In this document: one piece after another, positions 1-11,850 of the stretch
Layout of the letters: the number at the start of each line of letters is the position of its first letter
Numbering within the stretch: position 1 is the first letter of the stretch
Assembly: GCF_000699445.3 (NCBI RefSeq)
Contig: NC_067198.1
Coordinates: 5,304,801-5,368,800, forward strand
Direction of reading: 5' to 3'
Length of the DNA: 64,000 nt
Origin: Schistosoma haematobium
Lineage: Eukaryota; Platyhelminthes; Trematoda; Strigeidida; Schistosomatidae
Position numbers and translations under genes: made by a program
Notes under the pieces: model-generated
Seen by the model: the letters and a program-made list of their open reading frames with translations, nothing else
Database searches by the model: none
What the model was told of the DNA's origin: nothing

Positions 1-393
1 GCTTTATTGCTTTACAAAAAAGTCACAATACTTATAATGTTTACATCACGAACTGTCGTGCTACCAAAGATCTATCTTAAATCTTATCGGTTCGTCAGTC
101 TCGTCGAAATTTCAGACGATAATACTTTATAGGTCTCGAATATAAATCATTTTTTATCGGTATTTGATAAAGCCGTACCAAATGTATAATGATCTTGTGT
201 AACAGTTCGCCCTCTTTGTCTGATTCTGATATTAGTTGGTATTTATATTGTTACTCTCCCATTAAATCTACCTGTCATTGTTTTAAGATTCCGGCATTTA
301 GCACAGAAGATTCCAATCTAATCTCGACAAACTCAACTTAACCCTATCCTTTCAAGGATCCATTCGTGAGTAAAATCCAAACGCGTAAAGAAG
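1..393. other. 5' flank of the left LANCL gene
   Basis: No gene is seen here. From about 345 to the start codon the DNA is identical, in reverse complement, to 41,394-41,442. From about 345 back to about 300 identity drops to roughly 88%, and it fades away by about 215-250. So the duplicated block once extended past the near-identical arm, and the promoter region is shared only partly by the two copies. I see no clear TATA box or other core-promoter element that I would defend. Confidence 0.6.
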
Positions 394-3300
394 ATGGTTG
401 AGGTTAACGATGGTCGCCATTTTAAAAATCCTTACCAGGATTATATGCCTGGAGACCAGCTTAAAGTACTTTCAGTATTTACTTGTGCACCACGTTCCAG
501 GTGGGAGATACAAACATCCCAAACAAAATTGTCGAACTGTTAAATGTTCTGAATTCGAATTTCGAGAAGTTATCGTCGTCTGACGTATCAATGTACACGG
601 GCTTGTCAGGTGAGTGTTATGTGTTTTATCATCCTCAGTCAGTGAATCAGTCATATGCAACGTCAAACCTGACATATTTATGAATCGGTTCAAGCTGAAA
701 CATACCATCAGAACAGCGAAACGAGACTGTCAGGGCATGTCTCAGAAAGGTAGATATAGTAACAGTATTAGTGGTAATGGGAGAGATTATGTGTGGAAAG
801 TACAATTCGAGAAAATATGAATTTGTAGAATGAAAATATGTAAAACAGTTTAGAGATTTCATATCTAAAGAAATACACCTGTGACATTGCGAACGATTTT
901 GAGCCACGTCACCCAAAGTCTCTAACAATCGGTCAAGACAATCACGCGGACTTAACCAGACAGTCTGAACCTAGTAACATGGCCCATTGCAGTGTCTTAA
1001 TGTATTTGAACTAAGCCATGGTTTCAGATTGAATTAAATGACTAACCAGAAATGTGAAGACTTTTATGTGTGTATAATGAATTTTATGTTTTCCTTTGTT
1101 TACGCATACAGGTATTGTATTTTTGTAAGACAGTAGGTGTGGCCCACCATGTCACATCAGTATATACGTGCTTCCACCACATCTATTCCAACTTATTAAT
1201 CATTGAAAGTCAAGTGACTGACTGGCTAATTCTATCAAGTGTTGATTCATATACCACATATCTAGTCATGTCATTTGAATAAATGTATCAGGATATGCCC
1301 TTCAATTTGAAGTAACAAGTCATAATCAGATTCTCGGAGAAATCCACCTATTTATATTCTGTACTTCTACTGATGAGCTACACTAAGTGTGAAAGAAATA
1401 TAATATATGAACCACTGAGTCGACCAGTGAAATCCGTCACTGATCGTTGTTAGTGTAGTTGAACTAACGATGTTCATTTGTAAAACCTTTCATTGAATGT
1501 TGTTAGTATTGTGTTCCAGATTGGTCGTCTCCCATTGTTTTGATATCGTTAGCAATTTATTTGGGACCATTCAAACCCACAAACAGACGTTGTCTATACA
1601 TTGAGGTGTAAGAAATGTAGTTGTGTACTTTAGAATTTGTGAATAGTATGCAAACCACTCGATCAACTTGTGTTTCTTTCTATTTGTTTGTAGGTGTTGG
1701 ACTATTCTACAATTTCCTATCACAATGCAAATGTGAATTATTAGACAGAAAGATACGTGAAAATGGTGTTGTATGTACTGAGAAGTTGTTAAATCGATGT
1801 CTACGTCATATGGACTTGAAGAAGTTATCTAAAAATATCAGTGTTTACACTAGCCCGATCGGTCCACTGTGTTTAGGTGCTTTATCATCAGTCAAGCATG
1901 GAAGTGAGAATACAGAGGCAAAGAAGTTCGTAGAAGACATTTTGTCGGCGAGTAAATATGGCTTGGATGTGGACTGTGGGATGCCTGATGAAGCGTTATA
2001 TGGACGTACTGGCTATCTAAATTGTTTGATAACACTTCGAGAAAATAATTTCGACATCCCTGTTTCTGTTGTCTCGTCGGTATGTGTTTGTGTATTTGTT
2101 ACTGCTTTTGAAGTGTTTATTAATGAATTGTTTGTGCTTGATTGTGCAGAGGTGAATTACTAGAGAAGTGAATGGAAAGGTTTATTGCTCCAGTGTTGTT
2201 CTAGATAATTTGTCGGTTTATGAAACTGGTTCAGTTGAATAATCCTTACAATGATGTGTTTGTGACCACAACACCACAGGCGAGTTATTGCAATGCATGG
2301 TATAAATTCGATTCTCATGACCAATACTAATCGTTAAAGTACAATCATCCGTTTTACGACCCATGAAAATATTCAAGTGACTCATACTGTAACGTTTTAC
2401 TCATCTTTTCAAGTATTATCTCTTGTGATTGTTTGTGCATAAAGTTACGGCCAAACCAAAACGTGGCATCAGTGCTTGAAGTCACTAACTTCTAGTCTGA
2501 GCCATGTTGGTAGATGCAGACTACTTGGTTGGGGAACGCGTGACTATCGTAACCAATGGTTGGAGACTCTTGGTAACATGGCTCAGAATCGATCACAATG
2601 GCGTCGGTGTATACACTCTCTATCTTCCCTTAAACTAGGAGATTAAAATTGCTTCATATCTTTCTTTCTACGAACTAATTATTTCTTCTCGTACCATATC
2701 TTTATTGCAATCTTTCTTTTATATATTACCACCTCTGAATGAACTACTTTTATGAATCCCGTGTTCATCTTGTTGTGTTAATGAGGTATGGCAACTTGGA
2801 CCGATGCATATATGTGCCTGGTCCTACGTTGTAGCTGACTGACTGACTGTTTTACTCATCTCTTCAAGAATTATCTCTTGTGATTGTTTGTGCATAAAGT
2901 TGCGGCATTTCACTATCTGATTTATGAATTTATGTGTTTTTCCGTGATATGAAAGTAGTAACATTAATGATAACAGTTTTACTTTAGATAACAGATGCTA
3001 TATTGAAGTCTGGTCAGAAAACAGCTGGTGCTTACAAATCGAATGGTTTTTATAATCGATTGATGTATCAGTCATCGAAACGAGATTTGTGCATGCCACC
3101 GTTAATATTTGAATGGTGTAATGAATGTTATCTTGGGGCGGCGCATGGTTTTGCTGGTATCTTGACTACTCTACTGAAGGTAAGTTATTTGAACATGATA
3201 TTTTTTGGTTGGTTTCTAATAGAAATCATTGGATAACTCAGGTGCTTATGGGAAGATTGTTGATGAACATAAGTTAAATAAGCTTCACCAGTGAACTGGC

Positions 3301-6300
3301 TACCAGTAACCCATAGAATTTGATTTTGTGGAAAGTATGTCTTGTAACTAATTCATAGCTACTAAAATAAAGAAGTTTGACATTCTGCTCTTAGCTTACT
3401 AGGGCTTGGATTGTGTTTGTTGATTAACTTTGTCTTCGTTTTATTCATCTTAGTTTTGATATCGAGCATTCATGTAAACTTATCAGACATAAGACAAAAT
3501 AATAATGTTATATACTAGTATATTATCTATGGTGGTCATTATCTTCACTAGAGAAAATTAGGACTACTAGGATTCAGTCAGTCAGTCAGTAACAACGTAG
3601 AACTTCGTACGTACGTACATCAGTTCGAGTTGCCACACCACATTGGCACAGAGATGCAGTTGTCGATTCAAATCCCGTAGTGGTAGAGGTAATAAGAGTA
3701 TAAGCAGTAATCGGGAAGATTAGGGTTTGGAGATGTTATTTAAAGAGTATAATCCAGTGAAATATATTTGGAAAGAGGAAAAAAGGGACATGAAGGATTC
3801 AGAAGATTAGAATTTGGGAGAACACAGAGAGTGGATGCACCTGCGCCATTGCAAACGATTTTGAGCCATGTCATTCAGGGTCTCTAACCATCGGTTGCTA
3901 TCATCTCGCGGTCCCCAACCAGGTAGTCTACACCTACCAACATGACTCAGACCACTTGTCAGTGACTTCATGGACTTGTGCCATGTTTTGGTTTGGCCGC
4001 CCCTAGCTTTCTTCCAACCTACTCCTATACCACTGAACATAGCACGTCGAGGCAGTCGGTGGTTGGGCATACGTAACACGTGTCCCAGCCATCTCAACTG
4101 ATGAAGTTTCACTACTTCATCAATTGATTTGCCATCCTTACCTAGTACCCGTTTCCTAACAACTGCATTACTTACTCGATGGTCCCAGGACATACGAGCA
4201 ATGTTTCGAAGACACCTATGATCAAATACTAGTAGCCTACGGATATCCTCTACTCTTACCGGCCATGTTTCACTGCCATAAAGTAGGACGGAACGAACTG
4301 CTGCGCAGTAAACACGTCCTTTGGTTGATAGACGGATATCTCGCCTACGCCATAAATGACGCAAGTTGGCAAAAGCTAGTCGAGCCTTCTGTATCCGTGC
4401 TGAGATTTCGTCACACACTAAACCACAAGGGCTGATGAGACTTCCAAGATAAGTGAAGCGATCGACACGCTCAATTACTTCACTCCCTATCACTAGTTCG
4501 GGTGTCGATGTAACCCAATCCTGAAGCAACATTTTGCATTTCGAGGGAGAGAATCGCATCCCGAACATGCTTGCATTGTTGCTTAGAGTGGTCAGAAGAC
4601 TCTGCATTTTGTCAGCGTCTTCACCAAATAAAACTATGTCATCTGCATATTCTAAGTCAACAAGTGAACCTCCCGGTAGAATTTCAACCCCTGGAAATTT
4701 AGATGAGGAGAGTGTTATCTCTAAAAGTACGTCGACCACAAAGTTGAACAAGAATGGGGAGAGTGGACAGCCCTGACGAACACCACTTGAGGTAATCAAT
4801 TCTGATGACCTCTCGCCATAAGCTCTCACTCTACCAGTTGTGTTCGAGTAGAGAGCCTTTATAAGGTTAATGTACTTCTTTGGTACTCCTTTCAGTGACA
4901 AACACTGCCATAGAACCTCACGATCAACAGAGTCAAATGCCGCCTTAAGGTCGAGAAATACTACCATTGTGGGGCGTCTGAATGTGTGTCTGTGTTCTAG
5001 AACCTGACGTAGTGTGAATATCTGATCTATACAACCACGTCCAGGTCGAAAACCGGCCTGGTTTTCTCTAATCTGCTCTTCACGAGCTTTGATTAGGCGT
5101 CGAAGTGTTATTGAAGCTAATATTTTAGACACTATATTAGTCAAACTGATTCCTCTGTGATTGTCACAAGAGGACTTTTGTCCTTTCTTATAGACAGGCA
5201 CAATCAGTGATTGAGACCAGTCAGATGGGATTACTTCCAGTTCCCAAATTCTACCTAAGACCTCGGTTAATCTCATTGCTAATACTGGACCACCATCCTT
5301 AAAAATCTCAGGAGTAAACCTGTCAGGGCCTGCTGCTCTCCCTCGTTTCAGATTTCCTATGGCTTTTTCAACTTCGTAAAGGGACGGAGGACCTACATTA
5401 ACTTGCCATTCAGGTTGACTAGAGATCGTGGGAAACCGAAGTGTGGCTGAAGGCCAGTTGAACTGATCCCTAAAGTGTTCTGCCCATCGATCCAATTTCC
5501 TGGATTGAGAATGAATAATATGTCCATCTTTTTCTGAGATTGTTTCGCTAACGGTCGCGTTCCTAATTCCGGTTTCCTTAACGAGTCTGAACAATTGTCT
5601 GCTATTACGTATTGCCGCTGCCTTTTCCATCTCTCTTGCATTCGCTACCCACCACTGTTCACGATCATTGCGTAGACTTCTTGTCAGCTTGCGCTTAAGC
5701 TGACTCCGCGCTTCATTATGTTCAGAGCCAGGTGGAATGAGTTTCCGAGCATCTATCAGTGCGATAGATGCTGCTGAGATCCAGTGTTGCTCCCTAACCT
5801 TCTGGTTTACCTTACTAGCAGATATCACTGCTGTTTCCACAGCTTTTCGGATATCATTCCATGCTGCCTCGGGGTGGGCATCACATACATGGCTGCCTAA
5901 CTGTTTTCCTAGTTGTTCCTGAAATATACTCTTAGCTTGACTATCATTAAGTAGGCCCCTAAGAGGTTTCCTTGCAGCGTCTTTCCTACGTCCAGTAAGA
6001 CGCAGACAGATACGTGCTCGTACTAGAGCATGATCTGAATCTAGGCATGTGCTCCAGAATGAGCGACAGTCTTCTATCGAGCCCCTCCATCGGTGGCTGA
6101 TAGCTATGTGATCTATTTGGGTCCAACGTTGGGACGAATTCGGGGGTCGCCATGTTAAAATATGTCTTTCCTTATGCTTAAAGTTAGTATTTGCAAGGAA
6201 CAGGCGGTTATCTGAGCATAGCTGAAACAGACGGTCTCCATTATCTGTTCTTTGAGCCACGACACCATAAGATCCACCTAGGTATCTTTCCCTATCGATA

Positions 6301-9300
6301 AGTTTACCTACTTGAGCATTAAAGTCACCGGCCACTATTACTACATCCGAGCGCTTAGCTTTTCGGAGAAGGTCCGAAAGCTTTCTGTAAAACTCATCTT
6401 TTACATCATCTGCGCTGCAGTCAGCGGGAGAATAGGCAGAGACGACGAAGAGGCAACGACGAGTGTCCCTATCTTTCCGGATTCTCACTGTTCCGTTCAG
6501 TCGGACAGCGCACAAACGACTGTCTACTGGGATCCACTCTAAGAAAGCTAGTTCTGCCCTAGGACTCAATGCTATACTTACGCCGGCGAGGCCACGGGAA
6601 GCAGAATCAGGGCTTCCAGATACACGACGTGTGAATCGAGTCGGTTCTTTATTTTGGCATGGTGAGGTCAAATGAATGACGCTACTTGGATCCTGTATGC
6701 GCGTTTCGTAGACGCAGCACACATCGATGGCGCGGGATTCTAAAGTCCTAGCTAAGGAAGCCTGTTGTCCTATTTGGCAAAGTGTTCGTACGTTAAAAGC
6801 TCCTACGTGTAGTTTAGAGCGTGGTTTCAGGAGACCAGGAATGGCGTTCCACGTACTCGTACTAGGATTAGTAGAACAGTTTTCTAGAACTCTGCTGTCT
6901 ACTTAGGCAAAGTACGAATTACTATTTATATTATTGTTGTTGAGTCTTGTATCATTTCAGTTTCGATTTTCTTTTCTTTTGAAGGTATATCGTTTGTTTC
7001 CTGGTAGTATATCATCACATTCCTTAAATCAGTTAATTCTACCTACTGTCGATTGGATGAGTCAACTTCAGCTATCCAACGGAAATTGGTCTCCTAGTTT
7101 AGGTGATAGCGAAAGTCATGACATATTGGTTCATTGGTGTCATGGTGCAACGGGTGTTATTCCACTTATGCTCTCAGCTTACAAGGTAGGCTATAATATT
7201 TTAGTGAATGATTTAATTATCGTCAAATAGTACATCCTATTGCAAAAAAAGCATCTTAGACGTTTAAATATATAACTATCATTTTCAAAAAAGTATGAAA
7301 ATCGGATTCGCAATATGTAGTGTACATGAACTCAATGATTTCAACGAGATAACTAGTATATAAACTGAATCTAATCATCATTTGCTATCGGAATGCATGT
7401 GCTGACGTTTCTTATTCGCCTCATGATTAAGTGATTATCCAAGAAGGCCATTTATCTTGAACATTCATTTATTATTACCAAATACATATGCGCCATACAA
7501 ATTTCATTTGATATTTGCGAGAGCTGTGATACTGCCCGGGTGCCCAGAGTGAAACAGGTGGTTTTCTTAGGGGGCCACACCCAGAGCCTTCGACGTAAAG
7601 GTCTGATCCACAAGGCGGTGGAGCAATGTCAGGAGATGCATTCTCATGGTAGCCGGTGACCAACGACTGGTTCATACGCCATTTTCCCCCTCAGGATACT
7701 GGGGCACATGTGCACCATTGGTTTGGAATCAGCATTTCCCAACTTCCCTAAACGGACTCTCCATGTCTACCAACCCTGTTAAAGCGCCGGACATTCGCTT
7801 TTCGTCCTCTGAATTTCGTAAACAACACCCCTGGTGTGAGAATGCAATGAGTAGGACTTGTGTGGCAGAGGCTATATACGCGTGGCCATGTGATGATAGC
7901 ATTTGGAGAGGGTGAGCGGACTCTCCGTACTCTCGGCCGTACCAGGGAATTTGGGGGCAATCGTGAACCATATAACCGGGTAGTATTGCGTCTTACATAA
8001 AATGCTGGATTTTTCGAAAGTACTCTTAATACACAAAATAAATCATAATGCATAAAAACCTATATGTACTGTCTCGTGACAAAACGTTTTGTGGAAACGT
8101 TGTTAGACGAGAGTTTCCTGAGCAAGGCTATGAGAACAAACATTTCGTGTCCAATCTGTAATAGGATTATTATTATCAACCACCAGTGAGTCAATGAAGT
8201 GGCGAAATAGGAGTTAGAAACTAATCAAACTGCACTTAAAATATTCTCCTTTTATTTAGATAGATATGTATGATGTTTAAAGTTCATCGGTAGTTTGTTT
8301 ACTGTTATTTAACCTCTGTGTTGTTACATTCTATAGATTACAGGTGAAAATAAGTATTTGAAGTGTGCATTAGATGGAGGAGAAGCTGTATGGACTCGTG
8401 GTCTACTTCACAAAGGCTGTGGTCTATGTCACGGTTCAGCTGGTAGTGGTTTCGCTCTATTAGAGATTTATCAAACAACTCAAGATCCCAAATATTTGTA
8501 TAGAGCTATAAAGGTTGGTGTCAGTTCAGTGACAGTGGTAGTTCAATGCATTTAAAGTATATGTATTTTTTCTTTTGTTTTCTGAATATGTGTGTATTAC
8601 AAACTTTACAATGTGTCATTATATTTGTTCTGTATACTGTGTATAGTTTGAAGTACAACATTGTAGTGTTTCACTTGAAATCCTCATTTTTCTGTTCACT
8701 ATTACGTGTTTTGAGTGGACGGTGTCTGAATCCACTTACCTTTACTCTGGTTTGTAATGATATTGTAAGTTGGTGAGGTACTGGTGTATTTTCACGTTAC
8801 TCCATAATTATCATACTGTTATATTTTATAGTGTGAATGAATGTATTTTGTTAGGTTATTTGTGTATAGTTGTGGGTAGATGATTTATGTTATGATCTGT
8901 TGAGTCAGGGGTTGAAAACCATTGAACTGTTCTATGTTTATGTAGAACTGTATTACAGTCATAACAAATATGTATCATAGATGCAGTTTGTGGCTGAACT
9001 TACGTGTGGTCACTGTGTTTTTCAATCATTAGATAGACGCAAAGCTAGTTGTATTTGTACCGGATTCTATGGAAATACCGGTTCCCCAATGTGTACCGTT
9101 TAATTTGTGTCCAAATAAAGTGAGTTCCTTGCCTGGATTCCTTATTTACCGTCTTCAAGGTTCTCGTTTCCCTGTTGAACACTACCTGTCATAGGTCTCA
9201 CATGTTTTCATAAGCTCGTGTTGTATTTAAATGGTCGTCACCTATCGAGGCGTTCGACATTGGAGCAATTGGTCGCCACTCAGTTATTTGTCATTAAGAA

Positions 9301-11061
9301 CTGTTTATCGACCCATTGATTTGAACTGACTGCTTCGATGATGATGTTAAGTCAGCTGTTTAACTGGTTCCATAATCATAATAGCGGTTACCTTTGAGTG
9401 ATTGTTTAGTCAACATCTCGATGATCAGGTCGATGAACATAATATTCATTTGGCATGATATTTTTCTGTCTTAACCATCTGCGAAGATTTATGTGGCTTT
9501 TAGAATAGTCAACCGGACAATTTAAATCAAAAGAAACTCATGATTGTTCAATGTTTTTACATTTGCTTTCCAGTTCGCTGAATGGTGTACCGACTGTTTT
9601 AAAAATGCTACTCGCGTTGCTGATCGTCCGTACTCACTTATGGAAGGTTTGTTTAGTGTGCTTTTCCATTTGTAACTAAGATTAATCCCTCTTGTTGCTA
9701 ATATAGTTTTACACTAATATTACACGTTAGTCCTCACTTAAATGGTACCCACCAGGAGTTTGTGGAGTGTTGTGGAAGAAACTAACTTCGCATTGATGTG
9801 TCTACTTTTGAGTAGTGATATTGTGATAGGAAAGTCACATCTTTTCATCGATTAATTGACAGTGACTCGCATCCAGTTGTTAAAGTGATGATAGCCTACT
9901 GATCGGAATATGAATGGTCGATGTATTTTCGGTGTGCGGATAGGTGATATATCGGAATATCTAGAGAGTGTGAACACAGAATGAATGTATGGAAATAGAC
10001 CTAGAATTGTGTTGAGTTTTGCAGTTGTTAGCAATTAGTAGTGTATTGCTCAATTGAAACTACTCACTTTTCTGATCTGTTAGGATTTTCAGTTGAAATG
10101 ATTGAATAGGGAACTACTTCCAATTTCCATCTCCGTACGTAATGTTTTCTAGTGCGTAATCAAGTATCACTGTTCCATTCATGCCGTGTGAATTTGTCAT
10201 AGAGAAGGGTGTTAGTGATTTGATTGGATCGAATTTTCGACTGTTAAATCAATGAATAGAATGCTAATCGACGGATGGACACGATGATGGCGAGTGTGAC
10301 CGAGTGGTTTGCTAACGTGACTGTATTACCGACGGAAGCCGCCAAGTGATTATAAATCAGAGAGAAAACGACTAGTCGGATGAATATCTTCCATATGTGA
10401 TAAAATAACATGGTTATGTAGAGACTATGAACACACAATAAGCACGACAAACTGTCGCAACCAATTGGAGTTAATTAACATGTAGGTCGTCGATTCCGCA
10501 ATCAATTAAGGTTTGACTGTTAATCCTAGTCTTTGTGCATTGTAAGAGAAGTGTAGATGTATGATGGATTGTAAAATGTTATGTGTTAACAATGAAGTCA
10601 TGTGTGAGACAGGTGTCCACCACAGGCAATGAATAATGGGGGTTGTGCGACATTGTGAATTGGTTGAAGTTAATCATTCACACTGTTGGATGACTGCTGG
10701 TTTCGATTTCCGTGTTTTGAGTTGTGGATGTGCATTCGTGAGGAGTAGTCTCTAAGTAGAGTGAATAATGGATGCCATCGTCACAGTGTATTCTCCTCCT
10801 TCCCTTGTCATGAATACTATTCTATCGTAAAACAACAAACTATTCGATCTTCTCATTTCCAGTTTGTTATGTGGGAAGTTGACTATTATTTATCGGTTTG
10901 ACTGAATTGTATTTATTATTTTGAAGTGATAGTTAGTTCAGTGTAACAGTTTGTTTTTGTGTTCATATTGTGTGTGTTTAGGTCTTGCTGGGACACTGTA
11001 CTTCCTTGTTGGTATTTTGGATCCAGTTAATTCGAAGTTTCCTCTACTAAGTGGATTGTGA
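394..11061 (+). CDS. LANCL: LanC-like protein (LANCL), left copy, 8 exons
   Basis: LanC-like proteins are cytosolic zinc proteins with an alpha/alpha-toroid fold. Mammalian members bind glutathione and add it to dehydroamino acids in damaged proteins. I place exons at 394-465, 501-609, 1694-2079, 2988-3179, 6985-7185, 8337-8513, 9574-9646 and 10982-11061, all with GT/AG borders and consistent phase. The product is 429 aa, against about 400 for human LANCL1. Family motifs appear in order: NPYQDY (residues 12-17), TGLSGVGL, YGRTGYL, CYLGAAHGFAGI, HWCHGATG (zinc Cys about 305), GLCHGSAG (zinc Cys/His about 351-352), YLYRAIK, FAEWC and LAGTLYFL. All three zinc ligands are kept, so an active protein is plausible. 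The start is the ATG at 394, which puts the NPY motif where the family has it. Introns 3 and 4 carry RTE retrotransposons. Donor 6 (GTTGGT) is weak. Confidence 0.93.
466..500 (+). other. 35-nt micro-intron 1 of LANCL
   Basis: The sequence starts GTACTT and ends TTCCAG. Reading straight through would put the NPYQDY exon out of frame with the next conserved segment (VGDTNIPNKIVELL). Removing exactly 35 nt restores one frame, AAA then GTG. Introns of about 30-40 nt near the 5' end are a known trait of schistosome genes. The same 35 nt occur in the right copy at 41,287-41,321. Confidence 0.85.
2394..2450. repeat. Long target-site duplication, copy 1 (57 bp)
   Basis: This 57-bp stretch recurs at 2849-2905 with about three mismatches, directly flanking an RTE 3' fragment. 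It fits a long target duplication made by target-primed reverse transcription, with a few percent decay since insertion. The right arm keeps only the downstream copy. Confidence 0.85.
2451..2848 (+). mobile_element. 5'-truncated RTE-like LINE, 3' end only
   Basis: The fragment starts inside the C-terminal coding part (the Gly-Gly-Gln-Thr-Lys-Thr-Trp stretch seen in the longer elements). It continues through the conserved Leu-Pro-Gly-Trp-Gly and ML-Ala-Gln-Asn-Arg region and ends in a short GACT repeat at 2836-2848. The coding part is interrupted. It lies in LANCL intron 3 in the sense orientation. The 57-bp flanking duplication marks it as a true insertion. Confidence 0.85.
2849..2905. repeat. 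Long target-site duplication, copy 2 (57 bp)
   Basis: Partner of 2394-2450. It is also present in the right arm at about 36,393-36,449, next to the same GACT-repeat tail. Confidence 0.85.
3565..3574. repeat. 10-bp target duplication of RTE R1 (3' side)
   Basis: TACTAGGATT, repeated exactly at 6860-6869. Confidence 0.8.
3575..6859 (-). mobile_element. RTE-like non-LTR retrotransposon R1, 5'-truncated
   Basis: The element is 3,285 bp and lies antisense in LANCL intron 4. Its 3' end has a GACT repeat (3575-3590) after a short UTR. The 5' end stops just inside the reading frame, so the natural start is missing. A perfect 10-bp duplication flanks it. It has no counterpart at this position in the right arm, so it was inserted after the duplication or lost from the other side. 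Its reading frame is unbroken, which makes it the youngest-looking LINE in the window. Confidence 0.9.
3807..6859 (-). CDS. Endonuclease-reverse transcriptase polyprotein of R1
   Basis: The open frame runs over 1,000 codons with no stop from the element's 5' edge to 3807. Order: an apurinic-type endonuclease (AFNVRTL start, ETRIQD with the metal-binding Glu, GDFNAQVG, and an SDHALV catalytic Ser-Asp-His), a basic linker, then reverse transcriptase with AAFDSVD, RQGCPLSPFLF and EYADDIVLF (both catalytic Asp present). It ends in the RTE-clade tail with RWLGHVLRM and LPGWGP. The N-terminus lacks an ATG because of 5' truncation, so it is probably not translated in its own right. Its sense strand is opposite to LANCL. 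Confidence 0.9.
6860..6869. repeat. 10-bp target duplication of RTE R1 (5' side)
   Basis: TACTAGGATT, identical to 3565-3574. Confidence 0.8.
7463..7975 (-). mobile_element. Short non-autonomous LINE-derived repeat, left arm
   Basis: On the - strand it reads from a CCCTGGTACGGCC-type head through a GC-rich body (GGCGTATGAACCA...CACCGGCTACCATG) to an AT-rich tail containing GCGCATATGTATTTGG and AATAATAAATG. The same body opens LINE R3 at 13,379, and a similar tail closes R3 at 17,508. It therefore looks like an internally deleted or SINE-like partner of R3. It sits in LANCL intron 5 and is shared by both arms. Confidence 0.7.
8777..10981 (+). other. LANCL introns 6 and 7, no other gene seen
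   Basis: Apart from exon 7 (9574-9646), this is AT-rich intron sequence with no recognisable element. It is nearly identical to 25,523-27,726 on the other arm. Confidence 0.7.
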
Positions 11062-11850
11062 ATAGAAAGAAACAATGATTTTATTTATATCTATTCAATT
11101 AACTTTGTCTGTCATTTTGTACTCACATCTATTTGTTCATCATTCACTTAGTTTATGAGAAAATGTTATTTGAGTTTCATGTCTGCCGAATAGTTCACAT
11201 TTGTTTTAACGATATTATATTCAGTGTATTTTGTGTTGTATACTCTGTTTAGTCTAAACCCGTGTGTGAAAATGCCAGTTTAAGGCATACTGTGTATATT
11301 TAATGGTGTTGATTGTTTGAATATTTGATGAGCATCGTACTGTGTTTGCGTTTGTTTTCTTTAAAGTTGATAGGAGAAGTGAGTAGTCTGACAAGTAATG
11401 GATATGTAGAAGAGACGTGGATGAGTGTATACATATGGTGAAAACATTGTTAACTGTAATGATGTGTCATGTTTTTGTAATTGCACTCACAGTATATTTA
11501 GAATTGCGATTTTTGTTGGACGTTGAGAGCTAGATCATAGGAGCGAATTTTTGTTAGTGTTGAAAGATAGTTGTTCGACCAACATGGTGTGTGTATAGGT
11601 ATGATGATATGAGATTTGTTTTGCCTCCGGATCAACATTTCGACAAACTAAGTCAACACTTAACAACTCATGGTTTGTAGTTTAAAAGTCATTTTAATAT
11701 TTCATACATGTATTGTTTGGACGTATTTTACAATGAAACATGCCCCTCGAAAAGTCATTAAGTGCCCAGTAAACTCTTGGGAACATTTTTTCGAATCAGG
11801 ATTGAATGAGCATTTCTTCGGAATATTTTAAAGGAAAGTCATGGTCAACG
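11062..11850 (+). other. 3' flank and likely 3' UTR of left LANCL
   Basis: No second gene is visible. The region is identical, in reverse, to about 24,654-25,442. I could not fix a polyadenylation site. Confidence 0.5.

Noticed and set aside
1371..1400. CTGATGAG followed by GAAAG, a possible hammerhead core
   Set aside because: The stem between the core blocks pairs poorly and there is no cleavage triplet with a matching stem I. It also lies in a LANCL intron with no SINE around it, so chance is likely.
7646..8053. Overlapping open frames of 80-100 codons on both strands
   Set aside because: They coincide with the short LINE-derived repeat and recur in its other copies. They are by-products of its GC-rich body.
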